Shown here piece by piece: positions 1 to 6,876 of a DNA stretch of 10,961 bases (the first letter of the stretch is position 1; the number at the start of each line of letters is the position of its first letter). Source of the DNA: PHET01 sp038202795 (lineage in GTDB: Bacteria > Actinomycetota > Coriobacteriia > Anaerosomatales > PHET01); assembly GCA_038202795.1 (NCBI GenBank), contig JBBREQ010000077.1, positions 1-10,961 on the forward strand. The letters run 5' to 3'. A program made the position numbers and the translations under genes. The notes beneath the pieces are model-generated. The model made no database searches, was not told the origin of the DNA, and saw nothing but the letters and a program-made list of their open reading frames with translations.

Positions 1-1554
1 GCCGGCCGTCGCGACTCGCAGCTCACCAACGACCTCGCTCAAGAATCGGGTGCCGATGAGACTCTGCATGGGGCCCTCGCCGACACCGCCCGCGCGCTTG
101 AATCGGTGCGCCGCCACCTCGCGCGGGTCGTTTCCCGCGACGAGACACCGCTGCTGGACGGCGACGCCCTGATTGCGCTTATCGACCGTGGACCGGAGTC
201 CCTGCCACAGCTGGAAGACGCCGCATGCCTCGGCGAACTGGATCCCTACGTCGAAGGGTTCTCGGCGCTCATGTACCTGCGCCGTCCGGGCCTGACTCAT
301 CGCTACACCGTCGGTGCGCATAGCCTTCGCGCCGCTGCATCGCTTGCGGATATCTACCGAGACGCCCGCGGCACGCTCGCCCTCTCGTGCGCTCAGGTCT
401 CGGACCGTCCGGCGCTCGCGATCGCCACGCTCGCGCACGACGTGGGAAAGCGCACCGGAGGACCCGACCACCCGCGGCTGGGGGCGGAACCCGCCCATGA
501 AGCTGCGACGAGATTCGGCCTGCGGCCGTCACGCGCGCAGGACGTCGCGGATATCGTCCGGCTGCACCTCGCACTGATCGAAACAGCGACCCGCCACGAT
601 ATCGATGATGAGGATGCGGTCTTGCGCGCCGCATGCCGCATCGGCCGGCGCGAACTGGTGGCGCCCTTGCACGTGCTCACCGTTGCCGACTCTCTGGCGA
701 CCGGCCCCGAGGCCTGGGGCCCGTGGCAGGAGACACTCGTTGGCGCGCTCGTCGCGCGGCTCGATGCCGCGCTCTCCCCCGAGGTCAACGGAGCGGGTAT
801 GGCCGCACAGGGCGACTCCGTCCGTGCACGTGCGCTCGCTCTGGCAGACGACGACCCGGGCGCTGCGCTCTTCCTTCAGGCCGCCTCTCTGCGCTACCTG
901 GCGTCACACACCGCCGAGGAGGCGGCCCAACACGCGCGGCTCGTCTCGGCGCTCGACCTGCGCGTCGAGCCTCGCGGGTTCCGGGCGGGCGTGCACCCCG
1001 CCATCGCACCGGGTGCGTGGGCCGTCGCGGTGGCCGCTGCCGACCGTCCGGAGCTGTTCGCCCGGGTCGCCGGCGCTCTGACGCTCGCGGGGCTCGACAT
1101 TCTGGGTGCCGACGCGAGCGGCACACACGAGGGCGTCGCACTCGACGTGTTCACCGTCCACTCTGCGACGCTTGCTGCTGTGAACTCGGAGAACTGGACG
1201 CGGTTCGAACGATACCTGAGCGCCGCGCTGGCAGACCGGTTCGAACTGGAACTGCGTCTCGCCGAGCGCCGCCGGCACTATCCCGATTCTGCAACCGTCA
1301 AACCGGAGGTCAACGTCGATCCCTCTTCGGGCTACGGCACCATCGTACGGGTGAAAGCCACCGACCGCGTGGGGCTTCTCCACGACGTTGCCCACGCGAT
1401 CTCTGAAGCAGGTTTCGACATCCGATGGGCCAAGGTCCTCACCACGAACGGAATCGCCGAGGACGCGTTCCTCATCGTGGGTCCTGACGGTGCGGCCCCC
1501 ACGCACCCCGGCGAACTGGGCCACCTCTCGATGCGCGTGCGTGAGGCCCTCTAG
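1..1554 (+). CDS. glnD: GlnD-type PII uridylyltransferase / uridylyl-removing enzyme, 5'-partial
   Basis: The frame is open from base 1 to a TAG at 1552-1554, giving the last 517 residues; the N-terminal nucleotidyltransferase domain lies mostly outside the window. GlnD uridylylates and deuridylylates the PII nitrogen-signal protein in response to glutamine. Seen here: the linker segment, then an HD phosphohydrolase domain with HRYTVGAHSL (about residues 100-109), the metal-binding HDVGK (146-150) and a TVADSLATG motif (about 227-235) typical of GlnD. Two C-terminal ACT domains follow, about residues 340-415 (ADRPELFARVAGAL) and 446-515 (TDRVGLLHDVAHAIS), which sense glutamine in this family. 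A GTG at 106 is an internal Val codon, because conserved frame continues upstream of it. It is followed 54 bases later by the adenosyltransferase gene on the same strand. Family assignment is strong; enzymatic activity of the missing N-terminus cannot be judged. Confidence 0.93.
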   Translation, partial: AGRRDSQLTNDLAQESGADETLHGALADTARALESVRRHLARVVSRDETPLLDGDALIALIDRGPESLPQLEDAACLGELDPYVEGFSALMYLRRPGLTHRYTVGAHSLRAAASLADIYRDARGTLALSCAQVSDRPALAIATLAHDVGKRTGGPDHPRLGAEPAHEAATRFGLRPSRAQDVADIVRLHLALIETATRHDIDDEDAVLRAACRIGRRELVAPLHVLTVADSLATGPEAWGPWQETLVGALVARLDAALSPEVNGAGMAAQGDSVRARALALADDDPGAALFLQAASLRYLASHTAEEAAQHARLVSALDLRVEPRGFRAGVHPAIAPGAWAVAVAAADRPELFARVAGALTLAGLDILGADASGTHEGVALDVFTVHSATLAAVNSENWTRFERYLSAALADRFELELRLAERRRHYPDSATVKPEVNVDPSSGYGTIVRVKATDRVGLLHDVAHAISEAGFDIRWAKVLTTNGIAEDAFLIVGPDGAAPTHPGELGHLSMRVREAL

Positions 1555-1608
1555 CCTTCATCGGGCATAGACTCATCACAAGCCACCGACGACCAGCAGG
1601 AGACCACC

Positions 1609-2172
1609 ATGACCATCTACACCCGCCGAGGAGACCACGGGCAGACGTCCCTTGCGGACGGCTCGCGGGTGAGCAAAACCTCGGCCCGCGTCGACGCCTA
1701 CGGAACCGTCGACGAGGCCAACAGCGCCGTGGGCTTCGCCCGAGCCGCCGTGGCAGACGCCACGCTCAATGACGTGCTGCACTTCGTCCAGCAGCGGCTC
1801 TTCAACTGCTCAAGCTCGCTGGCAACGCCGGGTGCGCCGGTCTCACCCACGGTCGTGCGCGTCGAGGCCGAAGATGTCGCGTTTCTCGAGCGCGCCATCG
1901 ATCTGTTCCAGGCGCGCTCCGGTGAACTGACGCACTTCGTGCTCGAAGCGGGCTCCGAAGCTGCCTGCCGGCTGCATCTGGCACGCGCGATCATGCGGCG
2001 CGCCGAGCGCCGCATCTATCTCCTGAACGCCGAGGAGCCCGTCGACGAGCAGGTGCTCGCCTTCGTGAACCGCTCCTCGGACCTCCTGTTCGCTGCGGCT
2101 CGCTACGCTAACGCCCTCCAGGGCGTACCCGAGGAGCAGTGGGACCGCTCCGCGGCCCGACCCGAGCTGTAG
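1609..2172 (+). CDS. pduO: PduO-type cob(I)alamin adenosyltransferase
   Basis: A 187-residue protein that transfers the 5'-deoxyadenosyl group of ATP to cob(I)alamin, making coenzyme B12. Full family length. The N-terminal nucleotide-binding signature is present (YTRRGDHGQTSL, residues 4-15), followed by R..K (20-23), AYGTVDEANS (30-39), the Arg-rich helix around CRLHLARAIMRRAER (120-134) and the closing NRSSDLLFAAARYAN (154-168). F110 lies where the family uses an aromatic residue to displace the lower cobalamin ligand. The ATG at 1609 follows AGGAG at about 1597-1601. The gene sits 54 bases behind glnD and may be co-transcribed. No B12 enzyme or B12 synthesis gene is in the window, so the client enzyme is unknown. 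PduO, CobO and EutT are unrelated families; the motifs fit only PduO. Confidence 0.93.
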   Translation: MTIYTRRGDHGQTSLADGSRVSKTSARVDAYGTVDEANSAVGFARAAVADATLNDVLHFVQQRLFNCSSSLATPGAPVSPTVVRVEAEDVAFLERAIDLFQARSGELTHFVLEAGSEAACRLHLARAIMRRAERRIYLLNAEEPVDEQVLAFVNRSSDLLFAAARYANALQGVPEEQWDRSAARPEL

Positions 2173-2208
2173 TCGATCAGAAGCGATCGCTGCCGCTGGC
2201 CAGCTCGG
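2162..2208. repeat. Nested inverted repeat over the convergent pduO/acs stops
   Basis: An 8-base perfect inverted repeat, CCGAGCTG (2162-2169) and CAGCTCGG (2201-2208), flanks the two convergent stop codons, which are only 4 bases apart. A second inverted repeat, CGATC (2174-2178) and GATCG (2185-2189), nests inside it. Transcripts of either strand could fold into a two-tier hairpin. Neither side has a T-tract, so it is not a canonical intrinsic terminator. It could be a bidirectional transcription barrier placed within coding sequence for lack of intergenic space, or chance in GC-rich DNA. Confidence 0.35.
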
Positions 2209-4177
2209 TCACGACGCCCGGATCGAGCAGTGTCGACGTGTCCCCGAACGCCTCTGTATCGGTTTCCCCACCTGCGATCTTGCGCAGGATCCGCCGCATG
2301 ATCTTGCCGCTTCGCGTCTTGGGCAGATCGGGTGCGAACTGGATGACGTCGGGTGCGGCGATCGGCCCGATCTCGGTCCGCACATGCCGGATGAGCTCCT
2401 TGGCGAGGTCCTCGCTGCTCGACATTCCCTGGCGCAAGACCACATAGGCGAAGATACCTTCGCCCTTGACAGGATGGGGAAAGCCCACGACCGCGGCCTC
2501 ACTCACCGCGTCATGCGACACGAGCGCGCTCTCGATCTCCGCGGTGCCCATGCGGTGTCCCGACACGTTGATGACGTCGTCCACGCGCCCCAGAAGCCAG
2601 AAGTAGCCGTCCGCGTCTTTGCGCGCGCCATCGCCCGTCGTGTAGTGCCCCCGGAACTGCGCGAAGTAGACCTCCCGCATCCGCGTGTGCGCCGGATCGC
2701 CCCATGTGCCGCGCAGCATCCCGGGCCAGGGCTTGTCGATGACCAGGAACCCGTCTTCGTCCTCACTCGCGGGGCTGCCATCGTGGCGAAGCACCGTGGG
2801 CCGTACGCCGAAGAACGGCCACGCGGCCGAACCAGGCTTGAGCGCTGTTGCCCCCGGAAGCGGTGAAATGATGAAACCGCCGGTCTCAGTCTGCCAGTAG
2901 GTGTCGACGATTGGACAGCGTCCGCCGCCTATGACCCGGTGATACCACTCCCAAACCTCCGGGTTGATTGGCTCCCCGACACTACCCAGCAACCGTAGCC
3001 CACTGAGATCGTGCTTCTCGGGCCACTCGTCTCCGTAGCGCATGAGCGCACGCAGCGCGGTCGGAGCCGTGTAAAACGTGCTGACCCGGTACTTCTCGGC
3101 GATTGCCCAGAAGCGCCCGGCGTCCGGGTACGTGGGCACGCCCTCGAACATCAGCGTGGTCGCGCCGGCCGCAAGCGGGCCGTACACGATGTAGCTGTGC
3201 CCGGTGACCCAACCGATGTCAGCGGTGCACCAGAACGTGTCCTCGTCGCGATAGTCGAATACTTCCTCAAACGTCATCTGTGCGTAGAGCAGGTAGCCCG
3301 CGCTCGTGTGCAGCACGCCTTTGGGAGTGCCGGTCGAGCCGCTCGTGTACAGGATGAAGAGCGGGTCCTCGGCGTTCATCGGCTCGTAGTCCTCGCAGCG
3401 GTACGCTTCCGGACCAGCCATCTCATCGTGCCACCAGCTGTCGAGGGGCGGCGAGAACGCCACATCGCCCCCCGTGTGCTGCACGACGATGCACGAGGTG
3501 ACGCTGGGACACTCGGCGAGCGCCTCGTCGGCCGATGCCTTCAGCGGCACGCGCTTGCCACCGCGCAGGCCCTCATCGGCGGTGATGAGCACTTTGGCCT
3601 CGCAGTCCTGGATACGCCCCGAGAGCGCGCTTGCCGAGAACCCCCCGAAGACCACCGAGTGGATCGCGCCTATCCGCGCGCACGCCAGCATCGCGATGGG
3701 CAGTTCGGGGATCATGGGCAGGTAGAGCGCCACCCGGTCGCCCTTGCCCACGCCTTTGGCCCGGAGCACGTTGGCGAATCCACACACCTCACGATGCAGC
3801 TGCTGGTAGGTGTACGTCCGACTGGAGCCGTCGTCGCCCTCCCAGATGATGGCCGCCTTGGTGGCGCGCCAGGTGTCCAGGTGCCGGTCGAGGCAGTTTG
3901 CACTGACGTTGAGCACGCCGTCGCTGAACCAGGTGTAGTCGAGGTCGTGGAATCCGCCCTCGAGTGCGTGCGTCGGCTCGGTGACCCACTGCAGCTTCTC
4001 GCGTGCGGCGTCGAGCCAGAACGAGTCTTCGCTGTCGACCGAGCGCTCGTAGCGCTCCTCGTATTCAGCAGACGACTTCACGCGCGCCCTGCGGGTGAAC
4101 TCCGCAGGCGGCGCTACCAAGCGTGGTTCGGGATGTACGGCATCAGAGTCGGTGTGGCTCTCGGGAATCTGGGACAC
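2177..4177 (-). CDS. acs: Acetyl-CoA synthetase, AMP-forming
   Basis: A 666-residue ligase that converts acetate, ATP and CoA to acetyl-CoA through acetyl-AMP. The length is as usual for Acs. Seen: the N-terminal Acs cap (YTWFSDGVLNVSANCLDRHL, about 81-100), the P-loop YTSGSTGTPKG (277-287), the adenylate-binding YWQTETGG (427-434) whose Trp428 corresponds to the acetate-pocket Trp of known Acs enzymes, the hinge region TTGDGARKDADGYFWLLGR (about 513-531), and the C-terminal KTRSGKIMRR (620-629) whose Lys625 is the catalytic lysine, regulated by acetylation in many bacteria. GTG start at 4177 behind GGCGGAGG (about 4183-4190). It ends with TGA at 2179-2177. No acetyltransferase or deacetylase gene is nearby. 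Divergent from larE with 164 bases between the two starts. The product identity is very secure. Confidence 0.97.
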   Translation of the reverse strand: MSQIPESHTDSDAVHPEPRLVAPPAEFTRRARVKSSAEYEERYERSVDSEDSFWLDAAREKLQWVTEPTHALEGGFHDLDYTWFSDGVLNVSANCLDRHLDTWRATKAAIIWEGDDGSSRTYTYQQLHREVCGFANVLRAKGVGKGDRVALYLPMIPELPIAMLACARIGAIHSVVFGGFSASALSGRIQDCEAKVLITADEGLRGGKRVPLKASADEALAECPSVTSCIVVQHTGGDVAFSPPLDSWWHDEMAGPEAYRCEDYEPMNAEDPLFILYTSGSTGTPKGVLHTSAGYLLYAQMTFEEVFDYRDEDTFWCTADIGWVTGHSYIVYGPLAAGATTLMFEGVPTYPDAGRFWAIAEKYRVSTFYTAPTALRALMRYGDEWPEKHDLSGLRLLGSVGEPINPEVWEWYHRVIGGGRCPIVDTYWQTETGGFIISPLPGATALKPGSAAWPFFGVRPTVLRHDGSPASEDEDGFLVIDKPWPGMLRGTWGDPAHTRMREVYFAQFRGHYTTGDGARKDADGYFWLLGRVDDVINVSGHRMGTAEIESALVSHDAVSEAAVVGFPHPVKGEGIFAYVVLRQGMSSSEDLAKELIRHVRTEIGPIAAPDVIQFAPDLPKTRSGKIMRRILRKIAGGETDTEAFGDTSTLLDPGVVTELASGSDRF

Positions 4178-4284
4178 GGCTGCCTCCGCCTTTCGTGGTT
4201 GGGCCTGATTGAGTTGTTCCCCATTCTGCTCATAGCTTGGTCACGGGACCGCACGACCCGGCCGCGGCCCGATCGGCCGGAAGC

Positions 4285-4314
4285 TATGCCGTGAGCCGCT
4301 GCGGGCTCTATACT
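4285..4314 (+). promoter_or_regulatory. Possible larE promoter
   Basis: A good -10 hexamer, TATACT, lies at 4309-4314. The -35 region at about 4285-4291 (TATGCC/ATGCCG) is weak. A transcript from about 4321 would place the GAGAGG ribosome site at 4328-4333 and the GTG at 4342 right behind a short leader. This argues for the GTG at 4342 over the in-frame ATG at 4237, which lies upstream of this promoter. Confidence 0.4.
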
Positions 4315-4341
4315 CGCGAAATCATCGAGAGAGGTGCGACC

Positions 4342-5169
4342 GTGAGTCCCCACGCCAAGTACGAAGCGCTCCTCGAGCGCCTGGGCCAGTTCGACAGCAT
4401 GCTCGTCGCCTATTCAGGGGGAGTTGACTCCACGCTGCTCGCATTCGCCGCCCACGCGGTGCTGGGAGGACGCTGCATGGCTGTCTTGGCCTCTTCCGAC
4501 ACCTATCCCGCGAGCGAGCTGATGCTCGCTCGCGACCTCGCAGCATCGCTGGGCTTCACTTTGATCGAGGTGGATACCTGCGAACTCGCTGACCCGCGCT
4601 TCACCGAGAACACCCCCGAGCGCTGCTATCACTGCAAAGGCGAGCTGTTCGAGCTCCTCGGCACCGTCGCCGAGGTCAATGGGCTCGCTGTGATAGCCGA
4701 CGGCAGCAACGTCGATGACCTCGCCGACTTCAGGCCCGGTTCGCGTGCGAAAGCCGAACACGGCGTCGTGAGCCCGCTGCAGCAGGTCGGCATGACCAAG
4801 CACGACATCCGCACGATCGCTCGCGAGCTGGGTCTGTCCAACTGGGACAAGCCGTCGATGGCGTGCCTCGCCTCGCGATTCCCGTACGGAGAGCCGATCA
4901 CCGAACTGGGACTCACGCGGGTATCGGCCGCCGAAGCAGCGCTCTATGACCTGGGCCTCACGCAGTTCCGGGTCCGGGCACACGGCGACGTCGCTCGCAT
5001 CGAGGTCGACCCCGCCGAGCAAGACCGCGCTTGGAGTCTGCGCGACCGGATCTCGACCTCGATCCGCGCGGCTGGGTTCACCTGGGTCGCCCAGGACCTC
5101 GACGGCTACCGCACCGGAGCGCTCAACGAGGCGCTGCCCGAAGCCCGGCGGGACCACGGGATTTCGTAG
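4342..5169 (+). CDS. larE: LarE-type ATP-dependent sacrificial sulfur transferase
   Basis: A 275-residue PP-loop protein. LarE makes the thio groups of the nickel-pincer nucleotide cofactor used by lactate racemase and related LarA enzymes, donating sulfur to the LarB product. Seen: PP-loop SGGVDS (25-30); RCYHCK with Cys95 and Cys98; ADGSNVDDLADFRPG (about 119-133); and PSMACLASRFPYGEPIT with Cys175, at the position of the sulfur-donor Cys of characterised LarE. The three-Cys pattern (CxxC plus Cys175) resembles homologs proposed to carry an iron-sulfur cluster and so to be catalytic rather than sacrificial; that is inference here. The GTG at 4342 was chosen because GAGAGG lies 8 bases upstream and the resulting length fits the family. 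No larA, larB or larC is in the window. Convergent with ubiB, 4 bases between stops. Confidence 0.9.
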   Translation: MSPHAKYEALLERLGQFDSMLVAYSGGVDSTLLAFAAHAVLGGRCMAVLASSDTYPASELMLARDLAASLGFTLIEVDTCELADPRFTENTPERCYHCKGELFELLGTVAEVNGLAVIADGSNVDDLADFRPGSRAKAEHGVVSPLQQVGMTKHDIRTIARELGLSNWDKPSMACLASRFPYGEPITELGLTRVSAAEAALYDLGLTQFRVRAHGDVARIEVDPAEQDRAWSLRDRISTSIRAAGFTWVAQDLDGYRTGALNEALPEARRDHGIS

Positions 5170-5173
5170 CAGG

Positions 5174-6514
5174 TCAGCCAGCGAGCTCCTTCAGTGCCGC
5201 ATGGAGCGCGCGAGGGATCCGCTCGGCGATCACGGAGGGCTGCAGCGCGTAGCGCGCTACCATGCGCGTGGCGTACGGGCCGGCCGCCTGGGTGATGTCG
5301 ATACCCGGATAGAGCGCTCGCGCGACTCCCTCAACCGTCACCAGGGCCTTGACCAGCAGACCGTAGCCCACGGGAATCTCGACCCTCTCGACATCCATGA
5401 TGCGCAAAAAGCCGATCGCGAAGCCGCGGATATCGCGCGGCGGCTCAGACAGCGTGCGCGCCATCAGCTCTGCGACCTTCGCGCGTACGGCGGCCTGACG
5501 CTCCGCCGGCACCACAAGTCCCAACTCGGCTGAGTACCGTAGCGCGCGATCCGCGTCGCCATACACTGTTGCCGCGAGCACCTGCGCGATCGCGACCCGC
5601 TGCTCCGGCGAGGTGGTTCCTGTGATACCGAAGTCCAGATAGCAGATCCGCCCGTCAGGCGTCACGAACAGGTTCGCGGGGTGCAAGTCTGCGTGGAACC
5701 GCCCGATCTCGAGCACTTGGCGCAGGAACACCTTCGCCCCGTGCTCCGCCAGCATGCGGCCGTCGATCCCGCGTGATGCCGCCTCCCCCAACTCGGAGAG
5801 CCGCCACCCCTCCACGAACTCAGTGGTCAGCACCTGTCGAGAGGTGAACGGCCACACCACACGCGGCACCACCATGAGGTCGTCGTCACGAAAGTCGAAC
5901 GCGAAGCGGTCCGCGACACGGGCTTCTCGGCGCAGATCGCACTCCGAGCACAGGGTCGCCGCGAACTCGTCGAGCAGGCCGAGAAGGTTGTAGCGGGCGA
6001 AGCGGGCTACTCGAGACAGGCGCTTTGCGAGCGGGCGAGCGGCAGCGATGTCGGCGAGGATCGCGTGCTCCCCTCCGGGACGCACCACCTTGACTGCGAG
6101 CGACGTTCCCGCGGGCAGGACCGCCCCCACCACCGGACGGTACGCGCGAGCGAGCGTCGCCCGGTGCACCTGCGCGATCGACGCGCTGGCAAGCGGATCA
6201 TCGTCAAATGTCGCGAAGAGCTTCTCGGGCGGCACACCGAAGTCCTGCTCGATGACTGCGCGCACTGCCGATGCGGGCAATGCGGGAATCGAATCCTGCA
6301 GCTTCTCGAACTCGAACACGAGATCGGGGCCGAACACGTCAGGCCTCACCGAGATGACCTGTCCCAGCTTCACGAAAGCCGGCCCAAGCTCCTGTAGCGC
6401 GAGCCGCATCTCGCGGGCGAACGCAGGGCGTCGGCGAGATGCCGATGCATGCGCCATCCCCCGCACGGCGTGGCGCGTAAGCGTGAATGCGATGTGGCGG
6501 CTGCGGGCGGACAC
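5174..6514 (-). CDS. UbiB/ABC1/ADCK-family atypical kinase, short form
   Basis: About 446 residues from a GTG at 6514. UbiB-family proteins are protein-kinase-like ATPases supporting isoprenoid quinone synthesis or lipid handling at the membrane. Seen: the family's KxGQ motif (KLGQ, 49-52) followed by SVRPD (55-59); the Ala-rich loop ASASIAQVH (109-117) in place of a Gly-rich loop; the ATP-site Lys (AVKVVRPG, Lys142); ECD (191-193); catalytic HADLHPANL (274-282); and DFG (294-296). The GTG start is 7 bases past the preceding stop, giving RSRHIAFTLTRH, which fits the usual family N-terminus; it has no clear ribosome site, so translational coupling is likely. Oddity: the protein stops soon after the kinase domain and I see no C-terminal membrane hairpin, unlike typical UbiB of about 550 residues. 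It is the last gene of the metal operon. The substrate is unknown; no quinone synthesis gene is in the window. Confidence 0.88.
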   Translation of the reverse strand: MSARSRHIAFTLTRHAVRGMAHASASRRRPAFAREMRLALQELGPAFVKLGQVISVRPDVFGPDLVFEFEKLQDSIPALPASAVRAVIEQDFGVPPEKLFATFDDDPLASASIAQVHRATLARAYRPVVGAVLPAGTSLAVKVVRPGGEHAILADIAAARPLAKRLSRVARFARYNLLGLLDEFAATLCSECDLRREARVADRFAFDFRDDDLMVVPRVVWPFTSRQVLTTEFVEGWRLSELGEAASRGIDGRMLAEHGAKVFLRQVLEIGRFHADLHPANLFVTPDGRICYLDFGITGTTSPEQRVAIAQVLAATVYGDADRALRYSAELGLVVPAERQAAVRAKVAELMARTLSEPPRDIRGFAIGFLRIMDVERVEIPVGYGLLVKALVTVEGVARALYPGIDITQAAGPYATRMVARYALQPSVIAERIPRALHAALKELAG

Positions 6515-6521
6515 TGGTCGC

Positions 6522-6866
6522 TTATGAGTCGCTGCGGCGCAGGAGCGCGTCGATCGACGCCTGCATCGACTCGAGCCGTCCACGCATCTCAGCCACCTCG
6601 AAGCGCAGCTCGTCGAGGTGAGTCGCCACGTCCGCCGGCGAGCCCGGCCCACCGCTCTCCCCCGCCGCGAGTTCGGACTTCAGCCGCTCCTTCTCCTCGG
6701 CGACCAATGCTGAGAGTCCGTTGACGAACGCATCCGGTCCCGCGCCCATCTCGCCGGGCTCTTGGGATGCGCCCCGCTCGACGGCAGCCTTCCAGCCCTC
6801 ATCGGCGGTCTCGTGGACGAGCGCCCATGCGGCGAGGAAGCGTACGAACTGGTCGTTGGAGGGCAT
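6522..6866 (-). CDS. Small phasin-like coiled-coil protein
   Basis: A 114-residue protein. The ATG at 6866 follows AAGGAG 6 bases upstream, and that ribosome site is built on the ATPase stop (TAAGGAG), so coupling to the upstream gene is likely. The N-terminal half is helical (FVRFLAAWALVHETADEGW), a Lys/Glu-rich helix follows (LVAEEKERLKSELAAG, about 53-68), then a Gly/Pro linker, then a C-terminal heptad helix (about 79-110, HLDELRFEVAEMRGRLES) that looks like a coiled coil. No catalytic motif, no Cys, no signal peptide and no membrane segment. The architecture recalls the phasin-like PhaF/COG3937 proteins, which I recall near UbiB-type genes in other anaerobes; this is a resemblance, not a confident assignment. 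Ends with TAA, 7 bases before the ubiB start. Confidence 0.75.
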   Translation of the reverse strand: MPSNDQFVRFLAAWALVHETADEGWKAAVERGASQEPGEMGAGPDAFVNGLSALVAEEKERLKSELAAGESGGPGSPADVATHLDELRFEVAEMRGRLESMQASIDALLRRSDS

Positions 6867-6876
6867 CTGCTGCTCC

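Noticed and set aside
1555..1608. Cobalamin riboswitch before pduO
   Set aside because: The gap is only 54 bases, too short for a B12 riboswitch, and no B12-box-like sequence was seen.
3011..4294. Long plus-strand ORF (427 codons) opposite acs
   Set aside because: Composition typical of a shadow frame, no recognisable motif, opposite a fully conserved Acs.
4237..4341. N-terminal extension of LarE from ATG 4237
   Set aside because: The extension has no family similarity, lies upstream of a good -10 element and lacks a ribosome site, while GTG 4342 has one.
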